NCBI GenBank assembly: GCA_002344975.1
Contig: DDUV01000081.1
Coordinates: 35,482 to 99,481 of the forward strand
Length of the DNA: 64,000 bases
DNA from: Saprospiraceae bacterium UBA2329
GTDB lineage: Bacteria; Bacteroidota; Bacteroidia; Chitinophagales; Saprospiraceae
Direction of reading: 5' to 3'
A program made the translations under genes and the position numbers. Under the pieces are notes generated by a model. The model had not been told where the DNA came from and did no database searches. It saw only the letters and a list, made by a program, of their open reading frames with translations. Below are positions 49,926 to 58,592 of the stretch, piece by piece. How positions within the stretch are numbered: the first letter of the stretch is position 1; every line of letters begins with the position of its first letter.

Positions 49926-49960
49926 AAAACGCGGTTTTCGATCAACGAAGGCCGCGTTTT
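49926..49960 (+). terminator. Rho-independent terminator after the amylase gene
   Basis: AAAACGCGG (49926-49934) pairs with CCGCGTTTT (49952-49960) over a 17-nt loop. Confidence 0.75.
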
Positions 49961-50019
49961 GCGCGTCTATAGGAATGTAAATCACACACACACCATTTTT
50001 ACAACCCTTTATAAACCTT

Positions 50020-50088
50020 ATGCTTATGAAACGAAAACGATTGCTTCGCCCTTTTGATCCCGGTCTGCTGCTGCTTTTGCTTTTGTAG
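50020..50088 (+). other. Mini-ORF, basic-hydrophobic 20-22-residue peptide
   Basis: ATG codons at 50020 and 50026 open a frame ending TAG at 50086-50088; the peptide is MKRKRLLRPFDPG followed by seven leucines. It may be a leader peptide for the barrel gene that starts 132 nt later, or chance. The remaining sequence between the amylase and the barrel gene (about 49.87-50.22 kb) holds only the terminator above; I see nothing else in it. Confidence 0.2.
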
Positions 50089-50220
50089 TTTTTCAGACTG
50101 AACCCGGCTGCTGATTCCGACGCCGCTTGGTACTGCTTCTTATTCCTTTTTCTTTCAATCTTACCATTGGAAGTACTGATTCCTCATTGTCTTTTTCACC
50201 TTTTAAAAAACCATACTGCC

Positions 50221-50799
50221 ATGAGAACCCTCATTTTAGCTATTCCTTTCTGTCTGAGTTGTATGCTTGCAACGGCTCAATCTCCGAACGCCGCGCGTTT
50301 CCGTTGGGAACTCGGCTCCAATATTGGGCTGATGCCCACCTTTGCCAAAGACCGCCCCGACATGCTGATGCTGCCGGTGAGTGCCTATGTAGATTATCGC
50401 TTAGCCCCCAATTTCAGCCTGAGCGCAACGGGCGGGCATTCCCGCTCGGCCTTGGTACGCAACAGCAGCATTACCGGCGAGCCTTTGTATTATGAAAACA
50501 GCTATTCTTATGTCGGGCTGAGACTGGCGGCGCATACCTCGCCATACCGTTTTGATCGCTGGGATATTTATGGCGGCTTGTCCGGAATGCTGGTTTTCAG
50601 CGATATATCTGTTGGGCCGCTGAACAAGTCGGCCTCTGTTTTGGCAAGCAATCAGAGGCACAACAAATTTGTCCTTACCGGATTTTTGGGCGCGCGGTAC
50701 GCACTTACTCCGAGATGGGGCATTCAGGCAGAACTCGGATTCGGGGCCTCGCTGCTCAATCTGGGGATATCCTACCGCTTTGCGAAAACGAGAAAATAA
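50221..50799 (+). CDS. Outer-membrane beta-barrel protein
   Basis: A 192-residue exported protein: signal peptide ending MLATAQ, then alternating amphipathic strands typical of an eight-strand barrel (LGSNIGLMPTF, ALVRNSSITG, SYSYVGLRLAAH, WDIYGGLSGMLVF, FVLTGFLGARY, WGIQAELGFG) and a C-terminal aromatic strand, LGISYRF, before a short basic tail. It matches the OMP_b-brl type of small barrel. Function unknown, probably structural or adhesive. It converges with the DUF3276 gene, with a 2-nt gap between stop codons. Confidence 0.78.
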   Translation: MRTLILAIPFCLSCMLATAQSPNAARFRWELGSNIGLMPTFAKDRPDMLMLPVSAYVDYRLAPNFSLSATGGHSRSALVRNSSITGEPLYYENSYSYVGLRLAAHTSPYRFDRWDIYGGLSGMLVFSDISVGPLNKSASVLASNQRHNKFVLTGFLGARYALTPRWGIQAELGFGASLLNLGISYRFAKTRK

Positions 50800-50801
50800 G
50801 T

Positions 50802-51245
50802 TTACCAGCTCATATCGTCCTCGTCTGCCGGCAATTCCGGAGATGTCGGTTTTTCTTCGGCATGTCGGGGATTGTATTCTGCCTCCGACTCGAATCTGGG
50901 GCGGCGCGGCGCCTGTTCCTCGCGGCGGCCCGGGCCTTGGTATTCGCCCTCGTAGTCATCGGGGTGATTAAATTCGTCGTAGTCGTAATCGGGCAGCAAC
51001 TCCGTTTTTACATGATCTATGGCCTCTTGCAAATTGGAAAGAAAGCGGTTGAAATCTTCTTTGTACAAAAAGATTTTGTGCCGTTCATAGCCGTCGCCGT
51101 TCATCCTTTTGGCACTTTCCGTAAGTGTGAGGTAGAAGTCGTCTCCTTTGGTTTTCCTGATGTCGAAGAAGTAAGTCCTTCTCTTTCCCGCCTTCATTTT
51201 CAGGGAATAGACGCTGTCTTGTTTGGAATTTCTGTCGTTATCCAC
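50802..51245 (-). CDS. PUR-domain protein (DUF3276), nucleic acid-binding
   Basis: A 147-residue cytoplasmic protein. The N-terminal half (about 10-85), with SLKMKAGKRRTYFFDIRKTK and FYLTLTESAKR, is a PUR-alpha-type single-stranded nucleic acid-binding repeat (DUF3276), common in Bacteroidota. The C-terminal half is a disordered acidic tail with arginine and proline. The start is GTG at 51245. A good promoter with 19-nt spacing lies upstream. It is divergent from trpC. RNA or DNA binding is expected from the fold; targets are unknown. Confidence 0.82.
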   Translation of the reverse strand: MDNDRNSKQDSVYSLKMKAGKRRTYFFDIRKTKGDDFYLTLTESAKRMNGDGYERHKIFLYKEDFNRFLSNLQEAIDHVKTELLPDYDYDEFNHPDDYEGEYQGPGRREEQAPRRPRFESEAEYNPRHAEEKPTSPELPADEDDMSW

Positions 51246-51289
51246 GCGAATTGAAATTTATGTTTACACGAAAAAGTAACAATCCATGA

Positions 51290-51319
51290 CAAAAGTAAGT
51301 ATTTGATGAAAATATCCAA
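51290..51319 (-). promoter_or_regulatory. Promoter of the DUF3276 gene
   Basis: Minus strand: TTG (51317-51319), 19-nt spacer, perfect TACTTTTG (51290-51297), 44 nt before the GTG start. On the plus strand, trpC has only a one-mismatch CAACTTTG at 51349-51356. Confidence 0.6.
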
Positions 51320-51405
51320 TTGCTGAAAAAAAAATCGTAGGATAAAAGCAACTTTGCGGCTGTTCCGACGCCGATGCTCACCTTTCCCGGCGCGGTTATT
51401 TGGGT

Positions 51406-52221
51406 ATGAATATTTTAGACAACATCGTGGCGCACAAAAAAACCGAGGTGGCGCTGCACCGGCAGAAGTTTCCCATTGCTGTTTTAGAGAGCAGCATCTA
51501 CTTTGAGCGACCGGTGTATTCTTTAAGCGAGGCGGTTCGCCGGGCGCCCGGCCCCGGTATCATTGCCGAATTCAAGCGGCGCTCTCCCTCTGCGGGCGAA
51601 ATCCGCGCCGGCGCATCTGTGCAGGAAATCACTGCCGGCTATATGGAGGCGGGAGCTGCGGCACTGTCGGTACTCACCGATAAACAGTTCTTCGGAGGCC
51701 GCAACGGCGATCTTTCTGAAGCCCGCTACGTCAATTCCGGGCCTATTTTGCGCAAAGATTTTGTGATAGACGAATACCAACTCATAGAGGCCAAAGCCAT
51801 CGGGGCGGATGCCATTTTGCTCATCGCGGCCTGCCTCAGCGTGCCGGGCTGCCGGGAACTGGCCCGTTTTGCCCGTTCGCTCGGCTTAGAGGTGTTGTTG
51901 GAACTGCACGATGCAGCAGAGTTGAGCCATGTCAACGAATACGTCAACGCGGTGGGGGTCAATAATCGCAATCTCAAGACCTTTGAGGTCAGTCTGGCCA
52001 CCTCTTTTGATATTGTCGAGCGCCTTCCATCCGAGCTGCTCAAAGTGACCGAAAGCGGTATCAACGACCCCGCTGCCGCTGCCGATCTGTTGCACGCCGG
52101 CTACAAAGGCTTCCTCATCGGCGAGCACTTTATGCGGCAACCCGATCCGGGAGCAGCTTGCCGCGACTTCATTCAACGTGTCAACGACCGCAATCAATTA
52201 CTCAATGGCGCCATTGCCTGA
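51406..52221 (+). CDS. trpC: Indole-3-glycerol phosphate synthase
   Basis: Closes the indole ring of tryptophan from CdRP. 271 residues of TIM barrel with the family blocks IIAEFKRRSPSAGEI, AALSVLTDKQFFGG, ILRKDFVIDEYQLIEAKAIGADAILLI, VGVNNRNLKTFEV and VTESGI. Active-site Lys, Glu and Ser/Asn positions are intact. The first gene of a trpC-trpF-trpB run; trpE, trpG and trpD are not upstream, where the divergent DUF3276 gene lies. Start is the ATG at 51406; a TTG 6 nt earlier is the alternative. Confidence 0.94.
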   Translation: MNILDNIVAHKKTEVALHRQKFPIAVLESSIYFERPVYSLSEAVRRAPGPGIIAEFKRRSPSAGEIRAGASVQEITAGYMEAGAAALSVLTDKQFFGGRNGDLSEARYVNSGPILRKDFVIDEYQLIEAKAIGADAILLIAACLSVPGCRELARFARSLGLEVLLELHDAAELSHVNEYVNAVGVNNRNLKTFEVSLATSFDIVERLPSELLKVTESGINDPAAAADLLHAGYKGFLIGEHFMRQPDPGAACRDFIQRVNDRNQLLNGAIA

Positions 52222-52239
52222 ATCTCATTCCATAACTCT

Positions 52240-52893
52240 ATGAAAATCAAAGTATGCGGGTTGAGAAACCCCGATAACATCCTCGCCATTGCAGCGCTGC
52301 CGGTTGATTTCATCGGCCTCATTTTGTATGCCGGTTCTTCGAGAAATGCGGCCTCCGAACAGATGATCGAATGGTTGGAACAGAATGAATCTGCTTTGGC
52401 CGGCGTCAAAATTGCGGGCGTTTTTGTCAATGCCGAAATTGAGGACGTACTCAATGCCGTACACGATTATCGTTTGGATTTTGTACAACTGCACGGCGAT
52501 GAAAGCCCCGATTACTGCCGCGAGTTGGACAGTTTCCGCTCGCTCAGTTCCATGCGCACCGCCAAGCTCATCAAGGCTTTTCGGGTGGACGAACAATTTG
52601 ATTTTTCTTCCGTTGCAGCCTACGCATCCTGGTGCAGTTACGCGCTGTTCGATACCCGTTCGGCGGAGTATGGCGGCTCCGGCAGGCATTTCGACTGGGA
52701 ACTGCTGCGGCAATATGGCGGCCCGCTGCCTTTTTTGCTCAGCGGCGGCATTGCAGAGGAAGATGCGGAGGCCTTGCTCCAATTCCGTCATCCCTTGATG
52801 TTGGGGGTGGACATCAACAGCCGCTTCGAGACGGCGCCCGCTGAAAAGGATGTGGAAAAAATCAATCGTTTCATTCAAACGCTTCACAGATGA
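52240..52893 (+). CDS. trpF: Phosphoribosylanthranilate isomerase
   Basis: Isomerises N-(5-phosphoribosyl)anthranilate to CdRP, the step before TrpC. 217-residue barrel with IKVCGLRNPDNI at the N-terminus (catalytic Cys6), VFVNAEIEDVLNAV, DFVQLHGDESPDYC, LFDTRSAEYGGSGRHFDW (catalytic Asp) and FLLSGGIAEEDAE, ending in the LGVDINSRFE phosphate-binding loop. Its TGA overlaps the trpB ATG (ATGA). Confidence 0.94.
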   Translation: MKIKVCGLRNPDNILAIAALPVDFIGLILYAGSSRNAASEQMIEWLEQNESALAGVKIAGVFVNAEIEDVLNAVHDYRLDFVQLHGDESPDYCRELDSFRSLSSMRTAKLIKAFRVDEQFDFSSVAAYASWCSYALFDTRSAEYGGSGRHFDWELLRQYGGPLPFLLSGGIAEEDAEALLQFRHPLMLGVDINSRFETAPAEKDVEKINRFIQTLHR

Positions 52894-54104
52894 CAGCCAT
52901 TGACGAGAAAGGATATTACGGCGAATTTGGCGGCGCTTTCGTTCCCGAAATGTTGTTTGCCAATATAGAGGAATTGCGCAGCCGGTACATTGAGATCATT
53001 CAAAGTGCTGATTTTCAGTCTGAATTCAAGAGCCTGCTCCGCGATTATGCCGGTCGGCCCACGCCGCTTTACTTGGCGCAGCGGCTTTCCGACCATTACG
53101 GATTTGCCATCTACCTCAAGCGCGAAGACCTCCTGCACACCGGCGCGCACAAGGTCAACAACACCATCGGGCAGATTCTGGTAGCACAGCGCCTCGGCAA
53201 AACCCGCATCATCGCCGAAACCGGCGCAGGGCAGCACGGCGTAGCCACGGCCACCGTTTGCGCGCTCATGGGAATGCCCTGCGTAGTGTACATGGGCGAG
53301 GTGGACATGAAACGGCAGGCGCCCAACGTGGCGCGTATGCGCATGCTCGGCGCTGAAGTGAGGCCCGCCCTCAGTGGCAGCCGCACCCTCAAAGACGCTA
53401 CCAACGAAGCCATTCGCGACTGGATCAACAACCCGGAAGACACGCACTACATCATCGGTTCTGTGGTGGGGCCGCACCCTTTTCCCGATATGGTGGCCCG
53501 GTTTCAGTCGGTCATCAGCGAGGAAATACAGGCACAGTTGCAGCAGCACACCGGCAGCCCCCGCCCCGACGCGATATTGGCCTGCGTAGGTGGCGGCAGC
53601 AATGCAGCCGGCGCATTTTACCACTACCTCAACGATGAGCGCGTTCGCCTGATCGCCGTCGAAGCGGCGGGCAAGGGCGTTCACAGCGGGCACAGCGCCG
53701 CTACCAGCATACTCGGCACACGCGGCATCATTCACGGCAGCCGCACCCTGCTCATGCAAACGCCTGACGGCCAGATCACCGAGCCGTATTCCATCAGCGC
53801 CGGCTTAGACTATCCCGGCATCGGGCCGCTGCACGCGCACCTCATCGCCACCGGCCGCGCTCAGGCCATCCCCATCACCGACGAAGATGCCTTGCAGGCT
53901 GCATTTTTTCTGGCGCGTACCGAGGGCATCATTCCCGCCCTCGAAACGGCCCATGCCTTCGCTGCTTTAGATCGCGCCGACATTCTGCCCGGCCAAACGG
54001 TGGTGGTCAACTTGTCGGGCCGCGGCGACAAAGATTTGGCGGCTTACATGGAGCATTTTGAAGACCCGGATTTGAAACTTGCGCCTCGAAGCTCGCGGTT
54101 TTAG
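52890..54104 (+). CDS. trpB: Tryptophan synthase beta chain
   Basis: PLP enzyme making tryptophan from indole and serine. 404 residues of TrpB1 type: GEFGGAFVPE at the N-terminus, LKREDLLHTGAHKVNN with PLP Lys88, AETGAGQHGVATATVCAL, the CVGGGSNAAG phosphate-binding loop and the C-terminal VVNLSGRGDKD. Translationally coupled to trpF. The alpha chain, which supplies indole, is normally the next gene, but here a 2-oxoacid dehydrogenase E2-like gene follows; trpA must be elsewhere or absent. Confidence 0.96.
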   Translation: MTAIDEKGYYGEFGGAFVPEMLFANIEELRSRYIEIIQSADFQSEFKSLLRDYAGRPTPLYLAQRLSDHYGFAIYLKREDLLHTGAHKVNNTIGQILVAQRLGKTRIIAETGAGQHGVATATVCALMGMPCVVYMGEVDMKRQAPNVARMRMLGAEVRPALSGSRTLKDATNEAIRDWINNPEDTHYIIGSVVGPHPFPDMVARFQSVISEEIQAQLQQHTGSPRPDAILACVGGGSNAAGAFYHYLNDERVRLIAVEAAGKGVHSGHSAATSILGTRGIIHGSRTLLMQTPDGQITEPYSISAGLDYPGIGPLHAHLIATGRAQAIPITDEDALQAAFFLARTEGIIPALETAHAFAALDRADILPGQTVVVNLSGRGDKDLAAYMEHFEDPDLKLAPRSSRF

Positions 54105-54133
54105 GCAGCCTTCGGATTCCTTACACCAAAGAT

Positions 54134-54958
54134 ATGAACACTGCTGACTTCAACACCAACTGGCGCAAATCTGCCGCCGCTCTCTATCGGAAACCTACAG
54201 ATTCCAAAGTGTTCGGCACGGTAGAGTTAGATGTCACCGAATTGGAAAAATTCATCGCCGAAAAACGCCGGCAGGGACTCAAAATCACCCTCACGCACAT
54301 CTTCCTGCTGGCCATTGCCCGCTCCTATCGCGAAGCCGTGCCCGAACTCAATTGTTATGTTCGCATGGGCCGCATCGTGCCGCGCCGCAGCGTGGATGCC
54401 GGCCTCAGCGTACTTATCAAAAACGGCACCGAAATGAGTTCCGTCACGGTACCCGACGCCGACCGCCTCACCTTGACCGAGTTGGCCGCCTGGTTGGATG
54501 CCGAGCTGTCTCGCTCCCGTCGGGGCGACGAAAACGAGGCGATGAGCAACAAATCCATGTTGGCGCGCATTCCCTGGCCGTTTCGCAACTGGGTTGTTCA
54601 CTTAGTGCGGCTCATCACCATTGAGTGGGGTTTTTCCGTTCCGTTTTTGGGCATCAGTCCTCACAGTTTCGGCTCCTTTTTGCTCACCAATACCGGCAGT
54701 GTCGGCATAGACGTAGGTTATCCGGCACTGTTGCCGCTTGCCAATCTTTCCGCCGTCATTTCGATGGGATTCCCGCAGTCCAAACCCGCCGTACACGAGG
54801 GGCAGATTGTTCCCCGTCGCCTGCTTACACTCAGCGCCGTGATGGATCATCGCGTGGTGGATGCGCTTCATGCCGGCCGCCTGTTTCGCTATTTCAAAAA
54901 AATAGTACGCGAGCCGGAATTGTTGGAAAAGAAGCCGGAGCCGGTTGCCGGTCAGTGA
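54134..54958 (+). CDS. Stand-alone E2-type acyltransferase catalytic domain
   Basis: A 274-residue CAT-fold protein resembling the C-terminal catalytic domain of lipoyl-dependent 2-oxoacid dehydrogenase E2 subunits, without lipoyl or E1/E3-binding domains. The closing motif is DHRVVDALHAG: catalytic His239 and Asp243 are present but the usual DHRxxDG glycine is Ala. LTHIFLLAIARSYREAVPELN and FGSFLLTNTGSVGIDVGYP match the trimer-forming core. It starts 29 nt after trpB and occupies the normal trpA position. It may acylate a small molecule with a CoA donor; the substrate is unknown. Confidence 0.75.
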   Translation: MNTADFNTNWRKSAAALYRKPTDSKVFGTVELDVTELEKFIAEKRRQGLKITLTHIFLLAIARSYREAVPELNCYVRMGRIVPRRSVDAGLSVLIKNGTEMSSVTVPDADRLTLTELAAWLDAELSRSRRGDENEAMSNKSMLARIPWPFRNWVVHLVRLITIEWGFSVPFLGISPHSFGSFLLTNTGSVGIDVGYPALLPLANLSAVISMGFPQSKPAVHEGQIVPRRLLTLSAVMDHRVVDALHAGRLFRYFKKIVREPELLEKKPEPVAGQ

Positions 54959-54971
54959 GCTGATTACCCTG

Positions 54972-55934
54972 CTACATCCCCGATGCGCTGCCGTTCACGT
55001 CGCCGAGCTTGATGGCCGTGAAGTTTTGATTGATGTTGAATCCCTGAATATCATTGATGTTGATGACCTCCGGAAATGCCTCAAACCAGGGATTGGTCGG
55101 CACGGGAAAAGAATACGATACGGGTATAAATCGCCAGCTTTTTCCATTGGGAAACTCGTCCAAACCATGAAGAATCAGCCTTCTGACGAGGATGGCGTCC
55201 AGCAGCGAGATATTGCCTGATTGATTCACATCGGCGGCGATGAGCTTGAAGGGAGTGTCCAGCTTTTGTACCGAAAGTATGTGCCTTTGAATTAAAACAA
55301 GATCGAGCGTGCTGACCCCATCCAGATAGTTGGTATTGCAGCGGGGTTCTATGGTAATATCACTGCCGAACGGTATGTTGCCAAATGAATAACTGCCGTT
55401 TGCTTGTAAGTTTACATTTACTTCAGGATAGGGCGATACGCTCATTTCATAGTAGCTCATAGCGGCGCCGGTTATTGTTTTAATGCTTCCTTCAATGGTG
55501 CTGCCACAGTTGCATTGGGCGCAAATTCCCGCCTGATCTTGCAAAAGCACCGTTGTAGCACAGGAGTCAACGAGTGCGCCGTTTTCCCATACATCTACTT
55601 TGAAGCCTATGGGGGTGCCTTGTAAATCAAATAAGTCGGTAAAACTACAATCCAGTACTAAGCCGTAGCGCTCTATATCCGGCAATTGGCCATAGATGCG
55701 CAGCGAGTATTGTACCGGATGCGGCAATGGATTGACAACCAAATCAGTAGCTAAAATAGTTGCCAACCCTACATCAGGCGTACCGTCTCCGTTGGTATCG
55801 GTGGGCAAGAGTACGGCGGTTAGCTGCCCCACACATTCCGGCGGCGGCACGGGATGTATGGCCGACAAAGAAAACAGAAGCGCGTACAGCGCGAGTAGGC
55901 CGGATGTGCCGACCCGAAGCAGAGACTTTTTCAT
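54972..55934 (-). CDS. Secreted dockerin-type protein
   Basis: A 320-residue exported protein. After a signal-anchor near residues 10-30, a beta domain spans about 35-165 (PTDTNGDGTPDVGLATILAT through to LLQDQAGICAQCNC); then comes a carboxypeptidase-regulatory-like segment and a type I dockerin with two calcium-loop helices, DGVSTLDLVLIQRHIL and DVNQSGNISLLDAILVRRLI, and a final GDVNGSA. There is no T9SS sorting domain. It is a shortened paralogue of the middle of the next gene upstream: LLQDQ[AS]GIC and QRHIL are shared. Export without its own sorting signal, and the dockerin, suggest it attaches through a cohesin, possibly on the neighbour. Confidence 0.75.
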   Translation of the reverse strand: MKKSLLRVGTSGLLALYALLFSLSAIHPVPPPECVGQLTAVLLPTDTNGDGTPDVGLATILATDLVVNPLPHPVQYSLRIYGQLPDIERYGLVLDCSFTDLFDLQGTPIGFKVDVWENGALVDSCATTVLLQDQAGICAQCNCGSTIEGSIKTITGAAMSYYEMSVSPYPEVNVNLQANGSYSFGNIPFGSDITIEPRCNTNYLDGVSTLDLVLIQRHILSVQKLDTPFKLIAADVNQSGNISLLDAILVRRLILHGLDEFPNGKSWRFIPVSYSFPVPTNPWFEAFPEVININDIQGFNINQNFTAIKLGDVNGSASGM

Positions 55935-55951
55935 ATATACCGGTTTTTGAG

Positions 55952-58480
55952 CTACTTCACCACCACCATGCGCCGGGTGAGCGTACTCGTTTCGGTGCTC
56001 AGCGTGTATTGCAAAACGCCGGTGGGCAGGTCTTTGGTAGCAAGCATTATTTCGTTGTAACCCTGCACAAAGGCGCTGTTTTTTGAAAATACCACCCTGC
56101 CCTGCAAGTCGGAGATCGTGAGGACGACATTTTCCCAGCGCGGCAAATAGCAACTGATGGTCGTCATATCGTGGGCCGGATTGGGCCTGTTTTGGTACAG
56201 CTCAAATTGATCGGGCGTGAGGGATTGCCCCCCGAAGCGAAGCGCCACTCCGATGCGATTCAAGTCTTGATCGTAAGCCTCTGCATTGAGTCCGCTTTGG
56301 CTGAGGCTCAGCAGGTCGCGGAGTTGGCCCCCGGTTTTGGAATAGAAGACCAAACTGAGCAGTGTGGCATCTTCGTCATACACAAAGCCCGGTTGCGGAT
56401 TGACCCAACTGATGTTGATCAAGCCTTTGTCGGTGCTGCCGGCATGGACGTTGCTTGACTCCAGAATGTTGTAATCAACGCCGGCCAGGCTCAATGCAGC
56501 GTCATTAAACCTCAGCCCGAATTGGAGACCCGAAACCCGGCTCAGGTCTTTATTTTTTAAAGTTACCGTGAACATCTCGTTGGGGCGCAGGGCCGCGTCG
56601 GGCAGGTCTATCCAGAGGATGCCTTCGGGTGTGTTGCGCCATTCGACTTCGTTCAGGTTTGGCGAGCTGCAATTGGTGACATCACCCACCCTGATAACGA
56701 TGAAATCCTGATCGGGGTGGTTGCCCCATAAATCTTCGAATACAATCTGTTCCGGGAAAACCTCTGCCCAGGGATTGACAGGATTGGGAAACTCATAATC
56801 TGCCGGAATGAAGCGCCAAACCAATTGCTCTGCTGGGTTTTGTATGGCCAAAATTTCCATTTGCAGCAGGATAAGGTCGAGAATCGTTACCGAGCCGGAG
56901 CGGTTCACATCGGCAGCGATGATTTTGTAAGGGCTGTTCAAAGGTTGGATGCCCAATATGTGTCTCTGTATCAAAATGAGGTCAAAAGTGGACACGCAAT
57001 CAAGCAGGTAGTCATAAGAACTTAGACCTTGTACTGTGTACGCTTGCCCTGCCGGCAGTTGTTGGAAAGCATATTGCCCGCTGGTATTGCTCGTCATGCT
57101 TTGCTGCATACCTCCAACAACCTGTACATCCAATCCCTGAACAGGCGAACCGGTCTCGCGGCGCAACATCCCCGAAATGCTCCCCATAGCCGGCCCCGGA
57201 CATACGCCGCTCTGGTCTTGAAGCAGTATATAAGTCTCACAAAAATCGCGATTGCCGACGCTGTCCCAGGCATCAATAAAAACGACAATTTGAGTGCCGT
57301 CGGAACCATTCGTGGCATCGTGGTCTTCGCAGTCAAAAACCAAACTGAGCCGGGTGACGTCGGGTTGCTGCCCCTCGCCGCGAATGGAATAGCGCACGGG
57401 CGGCGAACAATCTACAACGGGGCTGGCAATAAAGTCGGAAGCCCAAACCTCGGCCATGCCGTCATCGGGCAAACCATCGTTGTCGGTATCCACCGGCATG
57501 AGGGTGAGCGTAAGGCCGTTGTAGCAAATCGGGGTGGGCGCTTTGCAGTCGCGTACTTCCACCAGAACATGCACGGCAGCCACATTGCCACAACCGTCTT
57601 CGGCGTGAATTTCAAACTTGTGCGTGCCGATGGGCAGCCCCTGTGGCGCAGTGCTTGCGATGCTGTAGTTGGGGTAGCTTCCCAATATGTTGAAAATCTG
57701 GGTGCTGCCGCTGAGCGTTCCGTTGGGTTGGCCGCGCACGGTGTGGTCGTAAGGAAAAACGCCGTTGTTGTACAGGTCCAAAAACACTTTGATCGTTACA
57801 TCGTCTGGCGTGCAAACTTCTGAGACGGAGAAGGGGAAAGTCACCGGTCCTTCACAAATGGGATCGGCGTCAGTAGGGGAGTCGTAGCTGCAAAACGGCG
57901 CCGGAGTGGTCACTGAAATGACGGGATCAACATTGTCGTAAACCTTGATGAATTGAGCGTACTGCCAGAATCCCCGCGAGGTAATGGCCGGTTTGATGGC
58001 GGAATTGACCCAGTGCCCGGCGGGATTGCTCAGCCCATCGCAGGAACTACCTTTGGTGAAGGCTGCCGGGACGCCGTTGCCCTCCGAGTTGTCGCGGTCG
58101 AAATAAACAGTGCCGTTGGGTTTTACCAAAACCCATACATGCTCATCGCCGGGAATGCCGTCGCAGTCTTCGTCGCGGCTCACGATGACCGCCGGCGACT
58201 GGCCGTCGTACTCGCACCAGTTGATGACGCGGTAGGTGCGCAAAATTTTGTAACACTCATCGCCGGAGGCAGAGAAGGTTTCGTCATGCACGCTGACGGC
58301 GAGCAGGTCGCAGTTGGCAATTTCTTCCGTCAGGATGGTATCCGGCACAGGCAGGGTGCAATTGGCTTGCGCGTCCTTGGGGAAGCGAATTTCGTAATGG
58401 TGGGTGGTTTGCCCCCAGATGAACAGGGGAAAAACGAGGGTCATGGCCACTAAGGCCGTCAGAGTGTAAGGCTTTTTCAT
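55952..58480 (-). CDS. Large secreted protein with dockerin, cohesin-like and T9SS domains
   Basis: An 842-residue exported protein: signal peptide ending LFIWGQ, HYR/SprB-like beta domains with many Cys (30-330), the DTDNDGLPDDG domain shared with the next gene (about 335-440), a dockerin at about 488-545 (DCVSTFDLILIQRHILG and DVNRSGSVTILDLILLQMEI), a cohesin-like domain at about 613-747 (MFTVTLKNKD, GLQFGLRFNDAALSL, LSLVFYSKTGG) and a type A T9SS C-terminal domain from about 755 ending RRMVVVK. Dockerin and cohesin-like domains in one chain, beside a dockerin-only paralogue, suggest surface assembly by self-association. The next gene starts 17 nt after its stop. Confidence 0.8.
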   Translation of the reverse strand: MKKPYTLTALVAMTLVFPLFIWGQTTHHYEIRFPKDAQANCTLPVPDTILTEEIANCDLLAVSVHDETFSASGDECYKILRTYRVINWCEYDGQSPAVIVSRDEDCDGIPGDEHVWVLVKPNGTVYFDRDNSEGNGVPAAFTKGSSCDGLSNPAGHWVNSAIKPAITSRGFWQYAQFIKVYDNVDPVISVTTPAPFCSYDSPTDADPICEGPVTFPFSVSEVCTPDDVTIKVFLDLYNNGVFPYDHTVRGQPNGTLSGSTQIFNILGSYPNYSIASTAPQGLPIGTHKFEIHAEDGCGNVAAVHVLVEVRDCKAPTPICYNGLTLTLMPVDTDNDGLPDDGMAEVWASDFIASPVVDCSPPVRYSIRGEGQQPDVTRLSLVFDCEDHDATNGSDGTQIVVFIDAWDSVGNRDFCETYILLQDQSGVCPGPAMGSISGMLRRETGSPVQGLDVQVVGGMQQSMTSNTSGQYAFQQLPAGQAYTVQGLSSYDYLLDCVSTFDLILIQRHILGIQPLNSPYKIIAADVNRSGSVTILDLILLQMEILAIQNPAEQLVWRFIPADYEFPNPVNPWAEVFPEQIVFEDLWGNHPDQDFIVIRVGDVTNCSSPNLNEVEWRNTPEGILWIDLPDAALRPNEMFTVTLKNKDLSRVSGLQFGLRFNDAALSLAGVDYNILESSNVHAGSTDKGLINISWVNPQPGFVYDEDATLLSLVFYSKTGGQLRDLLSLSQSGLNAEAYDQDLNRIGVALRFGGQSLTPDQFELYQNRPNPAHDMTTISCYLPRWENVVLTISDLQGRVVFSKNSAFVQGYNEIMLATKDLPTGVLQYTLSTETSTLTRRMVVVK

Positions 58481-58504
58481 ATACCGCGTAGTTTTAGATT
58501 TCTG

Positions 58505-58535
58505 CAAAATTAACTTCATTCGCTGAAATTATCAA
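58505..58535 (-). promoter_or_regulatory. Promoter of the dockerin/cohesin operon
   Basis: Minus strand: TTG (58533-58535), 20-nt spacer, perfect TAATTTTG (58505-58512), 24 nt before the ATG at 58480. Confidence 0.65.
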
Positions 58536-58592
58536 CCCGCAGTTCAAACTTTAATACACTTGCTCTATCATTGTACCCAAATAGGAGCGACT

